In this document: positions 10,493 through 19,691 of the stretch, in pieces
Layout: each line of letters starts with the position of its first letter
How positions within the stretch are numbered: position 1 is the first letter of the stretch
Assembly: GCA_963920705.1 (NCBI GenBank)
Contig: OY987232.1
Span: 10,505,318 to 10,569,317 of the forward strand
DNA: 64,000 bases
Direction of reading: 5' to 3'
Origin: Odiellus spinosus
Lineage: Eukaryota; Arthropoda; Arachnida; Opiliones; Phalangiidae
Position numbers and translations under genes: made by a program
Notes under the pieces: model-generated
Told to the model about the DNA's origin: nothing
The model's input: only the letters and a program-made list of their open reading frames with translations
Databases searched by the model: none

Positions 10493-11246
10493 TACGTCAA
10501 TGGATATTTTCCCCGACAACACAATGGCTTCATACGTCACGAAACTACCAAATCCAATTACCCTCAAGGGGTCGTGGGAATGCGCTTTGGTTGAACTAAT
10601 ATATATACGTCTCGTTTTTTCAACGTGAAAAAGGACACCGCTGATGAAGTAAACGTCACACGTCGCTCGACATCTCAACCTCCCCGGGGTAACGTTACGA
10701 AACTCGGTATGATCGACGTGCCCCCCCGGTCATTATCAATCGATTGACCATTTATTAGGCGTCATTAATTACGTTGAAATCTTCCTTAAGAATCAAGCGT
10801 GCTTTCTCCATGACGCTACGACTGGTTATATCAACCTACAGACTAAAGCAGCTGGTTCGATTGATCCTGTTTTGGCCATCCCTCGCGGTATCGCCGATAT
10901 CATGGGTTACGAGGATTCCGAACATGTAAACGGGCGGGCCGAGAAACAAGCGCGTATTGACTGCCATATCCCTTCTCAATTGTACATTTATACAGATATT
11001 GTAGACAATGTAATAGTGGGTGATTCCTTAGTCCCTCTTTTAAGGATTATTCCAGTTGAAAACACCAATTAAGGGAATTCCGTAGTAAAGACCTTTGTTT
11101 CCCCCTATTATTTACTATTAGGAAAAAGCTACTTTGACACCATTACCGTACATATAAGAGATCATCTCGGCGAGCTCGCGCCATTTGAGTACGGGACACT
11201 GTCCTGTGTAGTACACTTGACACAATGCGGCGGACGGCTAACTTAG
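10461..11246 (+). pseudogene. Polinton minor capsid (penton) protein, broken
   Basis: The single-jelly-roll protein at capsid vertices. It begins MSDLYLTLPSDTSMDIFPDN, a typical Polinton penton start. Two compensating frameshifts are visible: one at a T6 run near 10605-10620, and one at a C7 run near 10720-10730 that returns to the original frame. An in-frame TAA follows at 11070-11072, after which the frame stays open to 11246 and includes the family-like ending FDTITVHIRDHLGELAPFEY. The homopolymer position of both shifts leaves open sequencing error; the TAA is a substitution. Confidence 0.8.
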
Positions 11247-11689
11247 AAAGGTGCAGCTATAGCCAATATTACTTGGCTCAGGCCCAGGGCCAAGCGGGTA
11301 ATGGCGTAGGACCCGTGTATATTGGGCGAGCTTACCAGCGGGGACACGGAATCGGTAATATTTTAGCCCGCTTTGGCCGCTATATCGCGCCTATCCTTTA
11401 TAACGGCGCAAAATTTGTCGGTAAAAAACTATTGGGAACTGGTAAGCTCGTTTTTAATGACGTCATGAGTGGCCAAAACCTGCAAGAGGCCGTTAAGCGG
11501 CGTGGTACCGAAACATTAGACGAAGTCCGAAAACAGTATGGCTCCGGAAAACCCCGGAAAAAAAGAAAAACTGCTAAAAAAGTCTCAAAAAAGCGGAAAA
11601 AAGCTATAAAGAGCGTAGTCAAACAACGATCCAGATCAGTTAAGCGTCAGCTCGCATTCCGGACGGTTCGCGACATATTTTTAAGATAA
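11225..11689 (+). CDS. Basic core-like virion protein
   Basis: A 154-aa frame. A glycine-rich N-terminal region leads to GIGNILARFGRYIAPILY and NGAKFVGKKLLGTG, a predicted amphipathic segment. The C-terminal third is an extreme K/R tract (KPRKKRKTAKKVSKKRKKA). This layout resembles the adenovirus core or pX/pVI-like proteins described for Polintons and adintoviruses: DNA condensation plus membrane-active helix. The start may differ, because the ATG at 11225 overlaps the penton end and could follow a broken upstream piece. It lies immediately before the capsid gene (2 bp). Confidence 0.65.
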   Translation: MRRTANLERCSYSQYYLAQAQGQAGNGVGPVYIGRAYQRGHGIGNILARFGRYIAPILYNGAKFVGKKLLGTGKLVFNDVMSGQNLQEAVKRRGTETLDEVRKQYGSGKPRKKRKTAKKVSKKRKKAIKSVVKQRSRSVKRQLAFRTVRDIFLR

Positions 11690-11691
11690 AA

Positions 11692-12981
11692 ATGGGCGAA
11701 GTCGTCAATTCAGCGTTAGACCTTTTTACGGTGCCCCCAATTCAAACTTCGATTGAGCGCATTGAAACTGTAACGTATCAGCCATTAACTTCCCTCAAAG
11801 GGGATCAACCAATAGAATTTGAAATTTCAGCTAACAATGACGAGTACATCGATACGTCACTTATTATGCTATACACCCGAAATAAAATTACAAACAATGA
11901 CGGGTCTGACCTTGTTGATAGTGATAACGTTGGTCCTATTAATAATTTTCTGCATTCGCAATTTGAACGCATTGACATTTACGTAGGCGATTGTCTAGTA
12001 ACGCCCTCGGCAAATCACTACGGATACAACTCGCTACTTTCAGCGTTAACGACGTACGGGGACGTTGCTAATTATTTGCACTTGCAAGCCGCCATGTATT
12101 TTAAAGATACTCCCGGTCACATGGATTCCACGACCGATAACAAAGGCCATGTACAACGACGTAAAGCTAGCGCGAAATCCAAAGAATTTGAAATGTACGG
12201 GGCACTCTACTTAGACTTTTTCAATATCTCCAAATATCTTCTCAACGGGGTGCCCCTTAAACTGAAATTGCATAAAAGCAAACCTAGTTTTTGTTTGTTA
12301 GGGAAAAAGCCCACCGGGAACGGTGGTTATAAATCACACATTCTAGAAGCCGTTCTTTATGTTCCTAAAGTCCAGGTGGCGCCAAAAATTTTATTAGCCC
12401 ACGAACGAGCTTTAACAGCGAAGCCCGCCCAATACCCTTACACCCGAACGGAAACAAAGATATTTACAATTTCGCCCCATCTCCTGACCACGTCTATTGA
12501 AAATCTTTATCTCGGCGTTCTGCCCGAGCGTGTTATCGTTGCTTTGGTTAATCATAAATCACAAACGGGTGATCTGGAGACCAATCCTTTCAATTTTGCG
12601 AATTTTGGATTAAACTATATTTCATTATTTGTAATCTCGGATCAAATCCCCGCCAGGCCTTTAAAACCCAATTTCGCGAAAAAGCTTTTCGCCCGCGAAT
12701 ACTATACGCTGTTCTGAGGCGCGGATACCCATTATAGCGACAGGGGGCTGAATATCTTCCTCGAAGATTACGGAAAAGGCACAGCGATCTATTCGTTCGA
12801 TATTTCTATGGACCAAAGCGCTAGCGAGTCAAGCCATTGGAATGTGACGCAGCATGGACAACTCCGACTGGAGTTGGGCTTTGACCAGGCGACAGCCACC
12901 ACCGTAAGCTGCGTCGTCTTTTCGGAATTTCAGGCTTTGCTACAAATTGATAAGAACCGTGCTGTCACTATCACAGTATAA
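11692..12981 (+). pseudogene. Polinton major capsid protein (double jelly-roll), stop-interrupted
   Basis: Forms the hexons of the icosahedral shell. Start ATG at 11692. The N-terminal part (PIEFEISANNDEYIDTS) and the repeated beta-rich segments match Polinton major capsid proteins. A TGA at 12715-12717 interrupts the frame at residue 342; the same frame stays open for another 88 codons to the TAA ending at 12981, with a capsid-like ending (FQALLQIDKNRAV). Total of about 429 codons agrees with the family. The protease starts 2 bp downstream. Confidence 0.85.
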
Positions 12982-12983
12982 CC

Positions 12984-13426
12984 ATGAACGGCCCCCAGAT
13001 AAGACATTGTTTGAGAAGCGTCCCTAGTTTTAAGGGAGTTTATTCCAGTGACACACTACCGGCCCAGATTGATAGTTATCCGGCTTCGTATATCGTGAAT
13101 TTCGATAATAGCGCCAAACCAGGTACGCATTGGGTGGCCATTTATTTTGACAAGCGAGCCCCCGCCGATTATTTTGATTCACTAGCGTTTGGGCCGAATT
13201 TTATACCCCCATTGCGCGGTTTATCACTCGAAACTCTATATCCCGGACATACAACAAACGTAGATTCCAGTCATTCACAAGCTCCGTGTGCGGAAAAAAC
13301 TGCGTCCTATATCTACTACACCGATCAATGAAAAAGGGAACGCCCTCATTTATAAAGAAGTTTACTCGTAATGCCGAACACAATGATAAACTTATTTCAA
13401 CCCTCTTCAAAAGACGAGGGTTCTAA
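12984..13426 (+). pseudogene. Adenovirus-type maturation cysteine protease, frameshifted
   Basis: Ulp1/adenain-like protease that processes capsid proteins. The catalytic His lies in GTHWVAIYF and a candidate acidic residue in ADYFDSLAF. After a frameshift between about 13205 and 13240 the catalytic Cys motif (QSFTSSVCGKNC) appears in another frame, which stays open to the TAA at 13424-13426. In the original frame that region reads as nonsense ending at 13331. Total length of about 147 codons is on the short side of usual for Polinton proteases. Confidence 0.8.
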
Positions 13427-13507
13427 CCTCAGGAATGATAGGACCTCCCATGTCGTGGGAATTTTCTAAGTCGGGCTCCGTAACGAATGGAGGGCTTTTT
13501 TAAAGGG

Positions 13508-13515
13508 TATATAAA
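13508..13515 (+). promoter_or_regulatory. TATA box after the capsid cluster
   Basis: TATATAAA about 75 bp upstream of the ATG at 13584, in the gap after the protease. It suggests a separate transcription unit for the right-end genes. Confidence 0.4.
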
Positions 13516-13583
13516 CCTGAACTTTCCGATCTAAAAATCACAAGTTTCTCAAGTTCTCTCAACGCACCTCAGCCATCGTAGAA

Positions 13584-13868
13584 ATGGAAATGTTATCCGG
13601 GCGGAACAGGGTCCGCTGTTTTGGACATGGCCCGGATCTGATCGTTAAGGAGTTGGCCGTCGCCACCGTCGGCACCACACCCACCCTCGTCTCCTGGACC
13701 TCCCGCCCGCCATTGCCCGGACCAACAGGCACGTCACCGCCAGCATCCATGGTATGTCCTTCGACGGCGGTGACGTGGCCTGCGAGCGGATCGAGGCTCT
13801 CCTCGAGCGCGCCACCCGCACCTCACAGTCCCTCTGGACCACAGGGCCCGAGAAGGCACGCCTTCTAG
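13584..13868 (+). CDS. Doubtful GC-rich ORF of unknown function
   Basis: A 94-aa frame behind a good TATA box. Its C-terminal half is low-complexity (P, S, T), and other frames over 13690-13877 are also open; one of them has a more natural composition (ERIEALLERATR) and ends at a TAA near 13877. This may be a frameshifted gene. No family recognised. Confidence 0.25.
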   Translation: MEMLSGRNRVRCFGHGPDLIVKELAVATVGTTPTLVSWTSRPPLPGPTGTSPPASMVCPSTAVTWPASGSRLSSSAPPAPHSPSGPQGPRRHAF

Positions 13869-13877
13869 AGGACTAAC

Positions 13878-14289
13878 TAAACAGACCCGTGGGGGACTTA
13901 AACGACGTCCTCTGCCCGCCCCCACCATCATTGACGTCACCCTTCGGTGCGGGCACCCCCACGGGTCCACCACCTCCACCCGGCCCTGCGCGACGGAGCG
14001 CGCATGGGCTAACGCCAAGTTTTTGGCGGTCTACCCTCATTTTTAGTTTTTTTTTAATTATTATTATTGTATTGTGTTTTTTTTTAATTTTTTTTTATTA
14101 CCATTAAAATTTTTGAAACTACTTCATTCTCCCTTTTATTATATCATAAGCCGATCCTAAATGATATAAGCCTACCAGTCGTCACTTTTTTACGTTTTGA
14201 AATTACTTCATCACCCCTTTATTTACTAGAAAAATACTTTAAATACTATAAGCCTATCATTCGTTTGATTCATTCAGACGTCATTAGCC
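13878..14289. other. Spacer with T-rich tract and duplicated promoter-like block
   Basis: Holds a poly-T-rich tract (about 14038-14100), then two imperfect ~80-bp copies (about 14103-14185 and 14193-14275). They share TTTTGAAA-TACTTCAT, CCCTTTTATT/CCCTTTATTT and ATATAAGCCTA-like segments, just upstream of the BIR gene. Likely the BIR gene's promoter region; no gene seen. Confidence 0.4.
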
Positions 14290-14631
14290 ATGGAAGACAC
14301 CCGTCTCAGATATGGCTCGTTCTTTGACTATCCCCAAATACGCGTGTCGCAGTTGTTAATGGCTAAAGCCGGGTTTTTCTATCTTAACAAAGGGGGTGAT
14401 ACTGTCGAGTGCTTCGCGTGCCACGGGAGGCTTCAAAATTGGAAGACCACCGACAATCCTTTATTTGAGCACAAAGAAAAATTTCCTCACTGCGCATTTA
14501 TTCGCAGAATCACCCTGGACGGTGAAGGTAGAGCGGGTGACGAGACGGGGAAATATCAGAAGCCCGTCTGTATAATTGATGGACGGGCCGAAAACCACGA
14601 GAGCTACCACTTGAAACCTCCCGTCGTCTAA
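14290..14631 (+). CDS. Single-BIR inhibitor-of-apoptosis-like protein
   Basis: A 113-aa frame whose first 72 residues form one complete BIR zinc-binding domain: R7/S10/F11, AGFFYL, GGDTVECFACHGRLQNW, then NPLFEH and FPHCAF. Zinc ligands C41, C44, H61 and C68 have the canonical CX2CX16HX6C spacing. BIR proteins of the IAP family bind caspases or pro-apoptotic ligands. The position that is Trp in peptide-binding BIRs (the residue before F-P/Y-P) is Lys64 here, so ligand preference may differ. No RING is visible. The TAA at 14629-14631 may be premature: the same frame stays open for 40 more codons. It looks like a captured host or viral gene inside the Polinton. Confidence 0.82.
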   Translation: MEDTRLRYGSFFDYPQIRVSQLLMAKAGFFYLNKGGDTVECFACHGRLQNWKTTDNPLFEHKEKFPHCAFIRRITLDGEGRAGDETGKYQKPVCIIDGRAENHESYHLKPPVV

Positions 14632-15076
14632 GAGAAGTCGATACCGGACAATCCCCCTTTAATCACGGTTCGCGCTTCCAGGAGGGAAGTAGAAAAACTC
14701 GTATTGGCATATCACGTAAAGAAAATAATAAATAATGGGCAAGGTTCGTTTTGACGATTTTGTAACGACTTATTACGTAAGTTCCGAAGACCGGACAAAT
14801 TACGATATACGCGACGCCATGAGATTTCGTTACCGGATTAAAAAAAACTGAGGTATTGTTACAACCTGTATTAAACTCTATGATATTTCGAAATCGTACG
14901 ACGCAACTGGAACTATTGCTAACCCCCCTCCTCTCTAACAGACTTGCTAAAACTCGCCCAAACATGAAATCAGGTGGGTAAATTCCCACCCCCACTACAA
15001 TACCCTAAGACCCTTGGTACGAAAAATCTTCAAATCATTTCCCTTCTACGTTCAAAACAGCTAACACGGTCAAAAT
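14632..15076 (+). other. Region after the BIR gene, possible broken C-terminal part
   Basis: The BIR frame continues open from 14632 to a TGA at 14752-14754 with coding-like content (SRREVEKLVLAYHVKKI). A second frame, 14735-14851, begins ATG and encodes a 38-aa peptide with DDFVTTYYVSSEDR. Together they look like a frameshifted C-terminal extension, but I recognise no RING or UBA domain. Nothing further is supported up to 15076. Confidence 0.35.
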
Positions 15077-15814
15077 ATGCTCTCGAATCGAAGCCAAAAA
15101 CGCGGAATTTCCGACGGTCCATCGTCGAGCGGAACCCGGGATCGAGGAATTATCGACGGACCACCGCGTTGTCAAAAACATCGCAAAATTGAATCACCTA
15201 AAAAACTTAACTCGAGATTCCCTCTCGGTAAAAACTTGTACGTAACTTTCGGACTGATAAACTACGATCGGTTCGAATTATTTATTCGCCGAGTCGACTC
15301 ACTGGTCGGATTCTCTATTCCACTTAACGCCTGGGAAAAGCTGATGGAAAATTACGGGATCCTTCTCAAGGTGACTAAAACTACAGACGGCTCATCGTGC
15401 GAACTATTTCTGGACGAACAAGACGAACAGTTCTTCTACGCCATGTCCGACCGCTCCGGGATCACATTCACCCTATCCGGGGATATCGACCAAAAATTCA
15501 AAATCACTTGCGAAGAAGCGGAACTCCTCAAGGATGAAATGTGTCTCATAAACGAACATATTGGTATACTGAAATTAAACGCTAAAGCCATTGGCTGTAT
15601 GTTTGGCGCCGTGGAAGACTTGATTGTTTCTTTACACGAATCCCTGCTTACTAAGAGCTATATACGCGGCAGCACCTCTACGTGGGAATCAAGCGGGCAA
15701 AAATTTGATGAAATAATCTATTATATTACGAATTACGTAAGCATGAGCGAAATTTTAAAGAAATTTAACGAGCGGTTAGCCGCGCGAATGTACGTACTCT
15801 TTAAGAGCCGATAA
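15077..15814 (+). CDS. Hypothetical protein at the right end of the Polinton (245 aa)
   Basis: Intact frame starting MLSNRSQKRG. Residues 1-45 are polar, basic and probably disordered. From about 46 a globular part begins: LGKNLYVTFGLINYDRFELF, then VGFSIPLNAWEKLMEN, acidic patches and a helical C-terminus (MSEILKKFNERLAARMYVLF). The pattern of beta strands followed by a W-x-x-L-M helix faintly recalls PC4-like ssDNA-binding folds, but this is speculative. It is the last gene before the right TIR, with a polyadenylation signal 82 bp downstream. No family recognised. Confidence 0.6.
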   Translation: MLSNRSQKRGISDGPSSSGTRDRGIIDGPPRCQKHRKIESPKKLNSRFPLGKNLYVTFGLINYDRFELFIRRVDSLVGFSIPLNAWEKLMENYGILLKVTKTTDGSSCELFLDEQDEQFFYAMSDRSGITFTLSGDIDQKFKITCEEAELLKDEMCLINEHIGILKLNAKAIGCMFGAVEDLIVSLHESLLTKSYIRGSTSTWESSGQKFDEIIYYITNYVSMSEILKKFNERLAARMYVLFKSR

Positions 15815-15881
15815 TTTGTTTATGCTGGTATTCTCACAACGACGCAATCTAAAAGAAGCCTTGAGTTGTGCCATTAAACAT

Positions 15882-16158
15882 TTGTAATAACTTTCAATAA
15901 AAAAATAGATTTTTGTGAGACTTTGTCTTTGAAACTACGTCTGTTATTTACTAGCTCAAGCCTAACTTTTAAGCCTAACTTTTCTAGCCGCAGACCTACA
16001 GGAGCTTGTATAGTTCAAGCCTAACTTTTAAGCCCATCTTTTTCTAGCCGCCGACCTACAGGAGCTTGTATAGTTGAAGCCGATTTTAAGCCTATCTTTT
16101 TCTAGGACACCTACAGGGCGAGACACATTAGAAGCCGGAGGGTATCGGAATGCTACCC
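15882..16158 (-). repeat. Polinton right terminal inverted repeat
   Basis: Inverted partner of 425-704. It carries the same subrepeats and cores, and an AATAAA on the plus strand at its inner edge. The outer tip (GGTATCGGAATGCTACCC) runs directly into the first unit of a 47-bp minisatellite, so the boundary is not sharp. Confidence 0.9.
15896..15901 (+). terminator. Polyadenylation signal in right TIR
   Basis: AATAAA 82 bp after the stop of the 245-aa gene, at the inner edge of the right TIR. It mirrors the one at 687-692 in the left TIR. Confidence 0.5.
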
Positions 16159-16345
16159 GTTGGCAGATTTTAGGGGGGCCGGCAGGGGGGGCGAGAGTGC
16201 TCCCTGTTGACGGATTTTAAGGGGGGCCGGCAGGGGGGCGAGAGTGCTCCCTGTTGGCGGATTTTAAGGGGGGTACGGGGAGGGTGTCAAGTGCTACCCA
16301 ATGACGGATTTTAAGGGGGGTAGGGATGGGGGTGAAATTTGTAGG
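16151..16345 (+). repeat. 47-bp minisatellite, about four units
   Basis: Units start at 16151, 16198, 16245 and 16292 (exactly 47 bp apart). Each begins TGCTACCC or TGCTCCCTG, contains GGATTTTAAGGGGGG and ends in a G-rich stretch. The first unit includes the outer tip of the Polinton TIR. An inverted partial unit (AATCCGTCAATGGGTAGCCC) lies at about 16379-16398. Confidence 0.85.
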
Positions 16346-18625
16346 GTGGAGGAAAAGGGGGAAGGGACGGATTCGAAAATCCGTCAATGGGTAGCCCCTT
16401 CTCTAAGGTATCGATAAAAAATCGCTTGTTATGTTGCATTCTCCCATTGATGTTAGTTTTTTAGCTTTGAAAATTAAAAAAAAATGGTCTATTTTTTGTC
16501 AACAGCTGGAAATGAAATTCATTTGGAGCCGTGATGTTTCAAATGGAAAGTCGCTAATTTCACGCGGGCCCAGTGTTGATATACGGTTTTGCTGCCTGCT
16601 TCTTATTTCGCGATTCGACTACGACGAAAACTTTCTTGGTACTAGTGTTATTTTATGGCCATTCTGGCTCGCCGTGCTAAAGGACCCTTCGCCTTGGATT
16701 TTATGCGCGGTGTTATGATTTTGTCGAGTACCGGTACATGCCTCGTCTAGGCCTTTTGTGTCACTAAGCCTTTGACAAGGGCGGCTTCAATAATGACTTA
16801 GTCAACGTCTGCTCATGCCACGGGACTGGCGTATGTGCCCGGATGCCAAAACTCTTAGCTTCCCAACGTTCGGGTGTTACGGTGTAATAATCCTTTCGAG
16901 ACGAACAATTTTGGAGGATGTGAATGGCAATTTTTATTCATCCCTGGAAATGTGCTCGTCACTTAACCGGAATTCTGAAAATCTCGACTGGAAAATGACA
17001 ACTTCAGGTAGGATCATTTCATTTTTAATTTCACATGTTCCATGTATTTTCGATATTTTTGGAACTTGGTTGTTGTTTTTTTTAATGTTTGGGGTAGAAA
17101 ATTTGAAAAAGCTGCTGCTATTACTAAAAGCAGACCAGTAATATTAAACTTATTATTTACCGTTGTTAAGATATAGTAGAAATTGTTTTTACAAAGAAAA
17201 CAACATGGTATATAGAGATAAACCTTTTTTACGAGAGGTTTTGTGCCGAGGCCCTTCTGTACATTAATTTAGAAGTTGCGTATACGTCAATTGTAATTTT
17301 TAAGCCCTACAAAAGTAACGTCCAGTAGCGCAACTGTATCAAAAAACTAAATTGAATATGGAGCTAGCGAAACGATAAACGTGTCTACCACCGCTGTTAC
17401 ATTTCAGTGACTTGAACCCTTCCATATGATTTTAGTGACAATGTTTTCCCTCCCAATGGATAATTTTTCCCGATAAATGGGGCTCCCCTTTCTATATTTT
17501 TGCCGACTACTAGCGCTCGCCGTTTGATAAAGCGGAGCAAAAATTAAGAAACAACATCATTAATAATCGTACCTCAGTTTCGATGAAACAACTACTTAAA
17601 TTTATCAATAAAGAATAACTTGGTATTAATATAACCGCATCAAGCCATTTAAAATTTGATTACCCAGAAATTTATCGATTATTCAAAATTGCTCGCTTAT
17701 TCGGTTTTTGAATTATTTTAATGGTGCACGTAACAAAAAAAAACATATTGTTTATAACAAATATTTGCGTAATATTTTACAAGAATTTCCAAAATATTCG
17801 AGATAGCAATTTCATCAAGTCCGAATACTCGATGACCACTTTCGTATGGTTCACAATAATTCAAAGTGAAATATACTCAAACATCTTATCTTCGAGCCTT
17901 TTTCCAAAAACATTAACGGTGTTGTTTTTTAGATTATTGTTTTAAAAGATAAAATATTAAATTATGAAACGTTAAAATGAACAAAACATTTAGGATTAAT
18001 GGTAAATAATCGTAAAATTACCGGTTAATGATGCCTAGCAAGTAGTGGGACCATACAACCACGGCCAGATAGAAACTAACATTTATCTGAAGGAGAGCTA
18101 TTTACATATTTTGAGTTTAACTGTTCCTTCTCTCTGCCAGCCAGCCGTGAAACGCTCATTTAAATGAATAGTCGCTTAAAGAATAGATTAAAACTATTGT
18201 CATGTAATTGTGCTTTTCATCGCAAAAATAAATCAACCGTAGATATCTGTTTAAAAAAATGGAATCTTTGGACAGATACTTCGGATATTAAAATAAGTTG
18301 AATAGATAAATGGTCGCGTAAACAGTTTTTATCTGTTAAATTATCTGCGCAATATCTGATAACGAGAAACAAAAGTTTGTTCTAAACAAGAGTTGGGACG
18401 TGAAGTTTTGATTTTTATATTAGATTTTAACCATCTCTCCGAAAATGCTAATCAAATTCCATTTATTTAAGAGGTTGGTGGTCAAAATTTATAACTCAAT
18501 AATGAACTATTTCATTTTAAAACGATGGCTTAAACGTTTTACAAATTTCCATGATTTCACGAAAAACCCTAAGAAAATTTCCATCACGTTTAATAATCTG
18601 TCACTAGTGGTTTTCTTTTCTTTTC
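16346..18625. other. AT-rich non-coding host DNA
   Basis: No gene, RNA or mobile element recognised. Reading frames at 16431-16718 and 16815-17141 have no family resemblance and look like chance. The part nearest 18625 would be the 3' region of the ionotropic receptor fragment. Confidence 0.5.
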
Positions 18626-18875
18626 TTATTTCGAATTCTTTGGGAAACGTCGCGTAATCAATTTCACGAGGATCTCGAAGAAGAGGGCGATCGAAGCTAG
18701 GGTCATTCCGTATTTCCAAATAAAAATTATGATCCACAATTCATCTAAAGTCATAGCGCCGACAATTGCATTCATTGTTACTTTATTCGTTAATGTTATA
18801 CGTTTTAGTATTCTGTTAATTCTTTTCTCAGTCCTCGTATTATAATATTGGGCTGTTTCGAAAAATCTTCCAGTA
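18626..18875 (-). CDS. Ionotropic receptor, last coding exon (partial gene)
   Basis: Minus-strand exon, acceptor AG at 18876-18877 preceded by a pyrimidine-rich run, stop TAA at 18626-18628. It encodes TGRFFETAQYYN near the start and MTLDELWIIIFIWKYGM followed by a hydrophobic stretch ending FFEILVK. This is the C-terminal end of an IR/iGluR ligand-binding domain and the last membrane helix (M4). Joined to the upstream exon (donor at 19691) it keeps frame, supporting a real 816-bp intron. IR proteins are chemosensory cation channels of protostomes. Confidence 0.7.
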
Positions 18876-19691
18876 CTAAGAAATATAAGAAATGGTTATT
18901 TTCATAACGGTACTTAGTAGAGTTAAATAATTGCATTTTAAGGCGTTAGTCAATGGGTAACCCACCAAAATCTGTAATTTGTCGTTATCAAGCGAACCAC
19001 TAATGCTATCAGTTCGCTTGAATTTAAATCATCATTAGATCATGATGAAATTTTGATAATTATAACACGAGAGATTAGCGAATCTGGTTTAAAAAAAACT
19101 TATCGAAATTCCCTCATTCCCTTACCTATTATCTCGCGTTCTAATATCTCTATATTCTTCAACTTTACTTCTGACAAACCGAAAAAGTCAGACGTAGTTC
19201 GTGGCATAGATGGGCGTGCTTCACGGAGTTTAGTACAGTGGAAGGCTTGTGAAGCGCTTCACGCGAAGTGCTTCGCCAGCCTTCCACTGTACTATACTCC
19301 GTGAAGCACGCCCATCAATGGTTCGTGGTGTAATTTGTCAATTTTTAAGTTTAATTTTTCTATAATTCTGATAGTAATTGAATATCTGTGTTTTACGCGT
19401 AAACTCGAATTAGGATGTCGCCACAATAGCCTTTTATCCAAGACCCGTCACTGTCTGGCCTACAGCCTGACCACGCGCGAGAGGCGGGATGCTGTGGAAA
19501 GATTGTAAGAGAGAGAGTTTAGTAGACAGGGAAATAAATCTAAACAATCCTTACCCCCAGAAAAACGGAGACCCCTAAAATGAAAATCAGAGCCATCTCG
19601 TGTTTTTTCATCGAACTAAATAACCATTTACTATCGCCTTCATAAATTCCCCGCTACATGTGCCGCGTCACAGCCTCCATATATTACTTAC
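18876..19691 (-). other. Intron of the ionotropic receptor fragment
   Basis: Donor GTAAGT (minus strand, 19691-19686) and acceptor TTTCTTAG (ending at 18876). The splice is phase 2 and keeps the IR reading frame. The intron contains the 116-bp palindromic MITE at 19205-19320. Confidence 0.65.
19205..19320. mobile_element. 116-bp palindromic MITE, hAT-like
   Basis: Nearly the whole element is one inverted repeat of two 58-bp arms (starting CATAGATGGGCGTGCTTCAC, ending GTGAAGCACGCCCATCAATG) with its centre near 19262. It is flanked by the 8-bp direct repeat GTTCGTGG at 19197-19204 and 19321-19328. The 8-bp target duplication and CA-started tips fit hAT-derived non-autonomous elements. It sits inside the intron of the receptor fragment. 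Confidence 0.85.

Larger units (their letters stand above)
425..16158. mobile_element. Maverick/Polinton (adintovirus-like) element, decayed
   Basis: A 15.7-kb element bounded by inverted repeats and carrying the diagnostic Polinton gene set: protein-primed family B DNA polymerase, retroviral-type integrase, HerA/FtsK-type packaging ATPase, adenovirus-type cysteine protease, penton and double-jelly-roll major capsid protein. Polymerase is on the minus strand at the left; all capsid and packaging genes are on the plus strand. Size and gene content match known Polintons. In-frame stops in polymerase, penton and capsid genes, and frameshifts in polymerase, ATPase, penton and protease, show a non-functional genomic copy, unless some indels are assembly errors. 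No convincing 6-bp target duplication was found at the edges. Confidence 0.95.

Noticed and set aside
12715-12717. TGA in the capsid gene as selenocysteine or recoding
   Set aside because: No hairpin signal evident; other Polinton genes carry TAA stops and frameshifts, so decay is simpler.
14663-14995. Minus-strand 110-codon frame opposite the BIR tail
   Set aside because: No recognisable features and opposite to better-supported coding sequence.
18507-18737. 76-codon minus-strand frame near the IR exon
   Set aside because: It is another frame across the exon and its 3' region; the IR frame with M4 has family support and this one does not.
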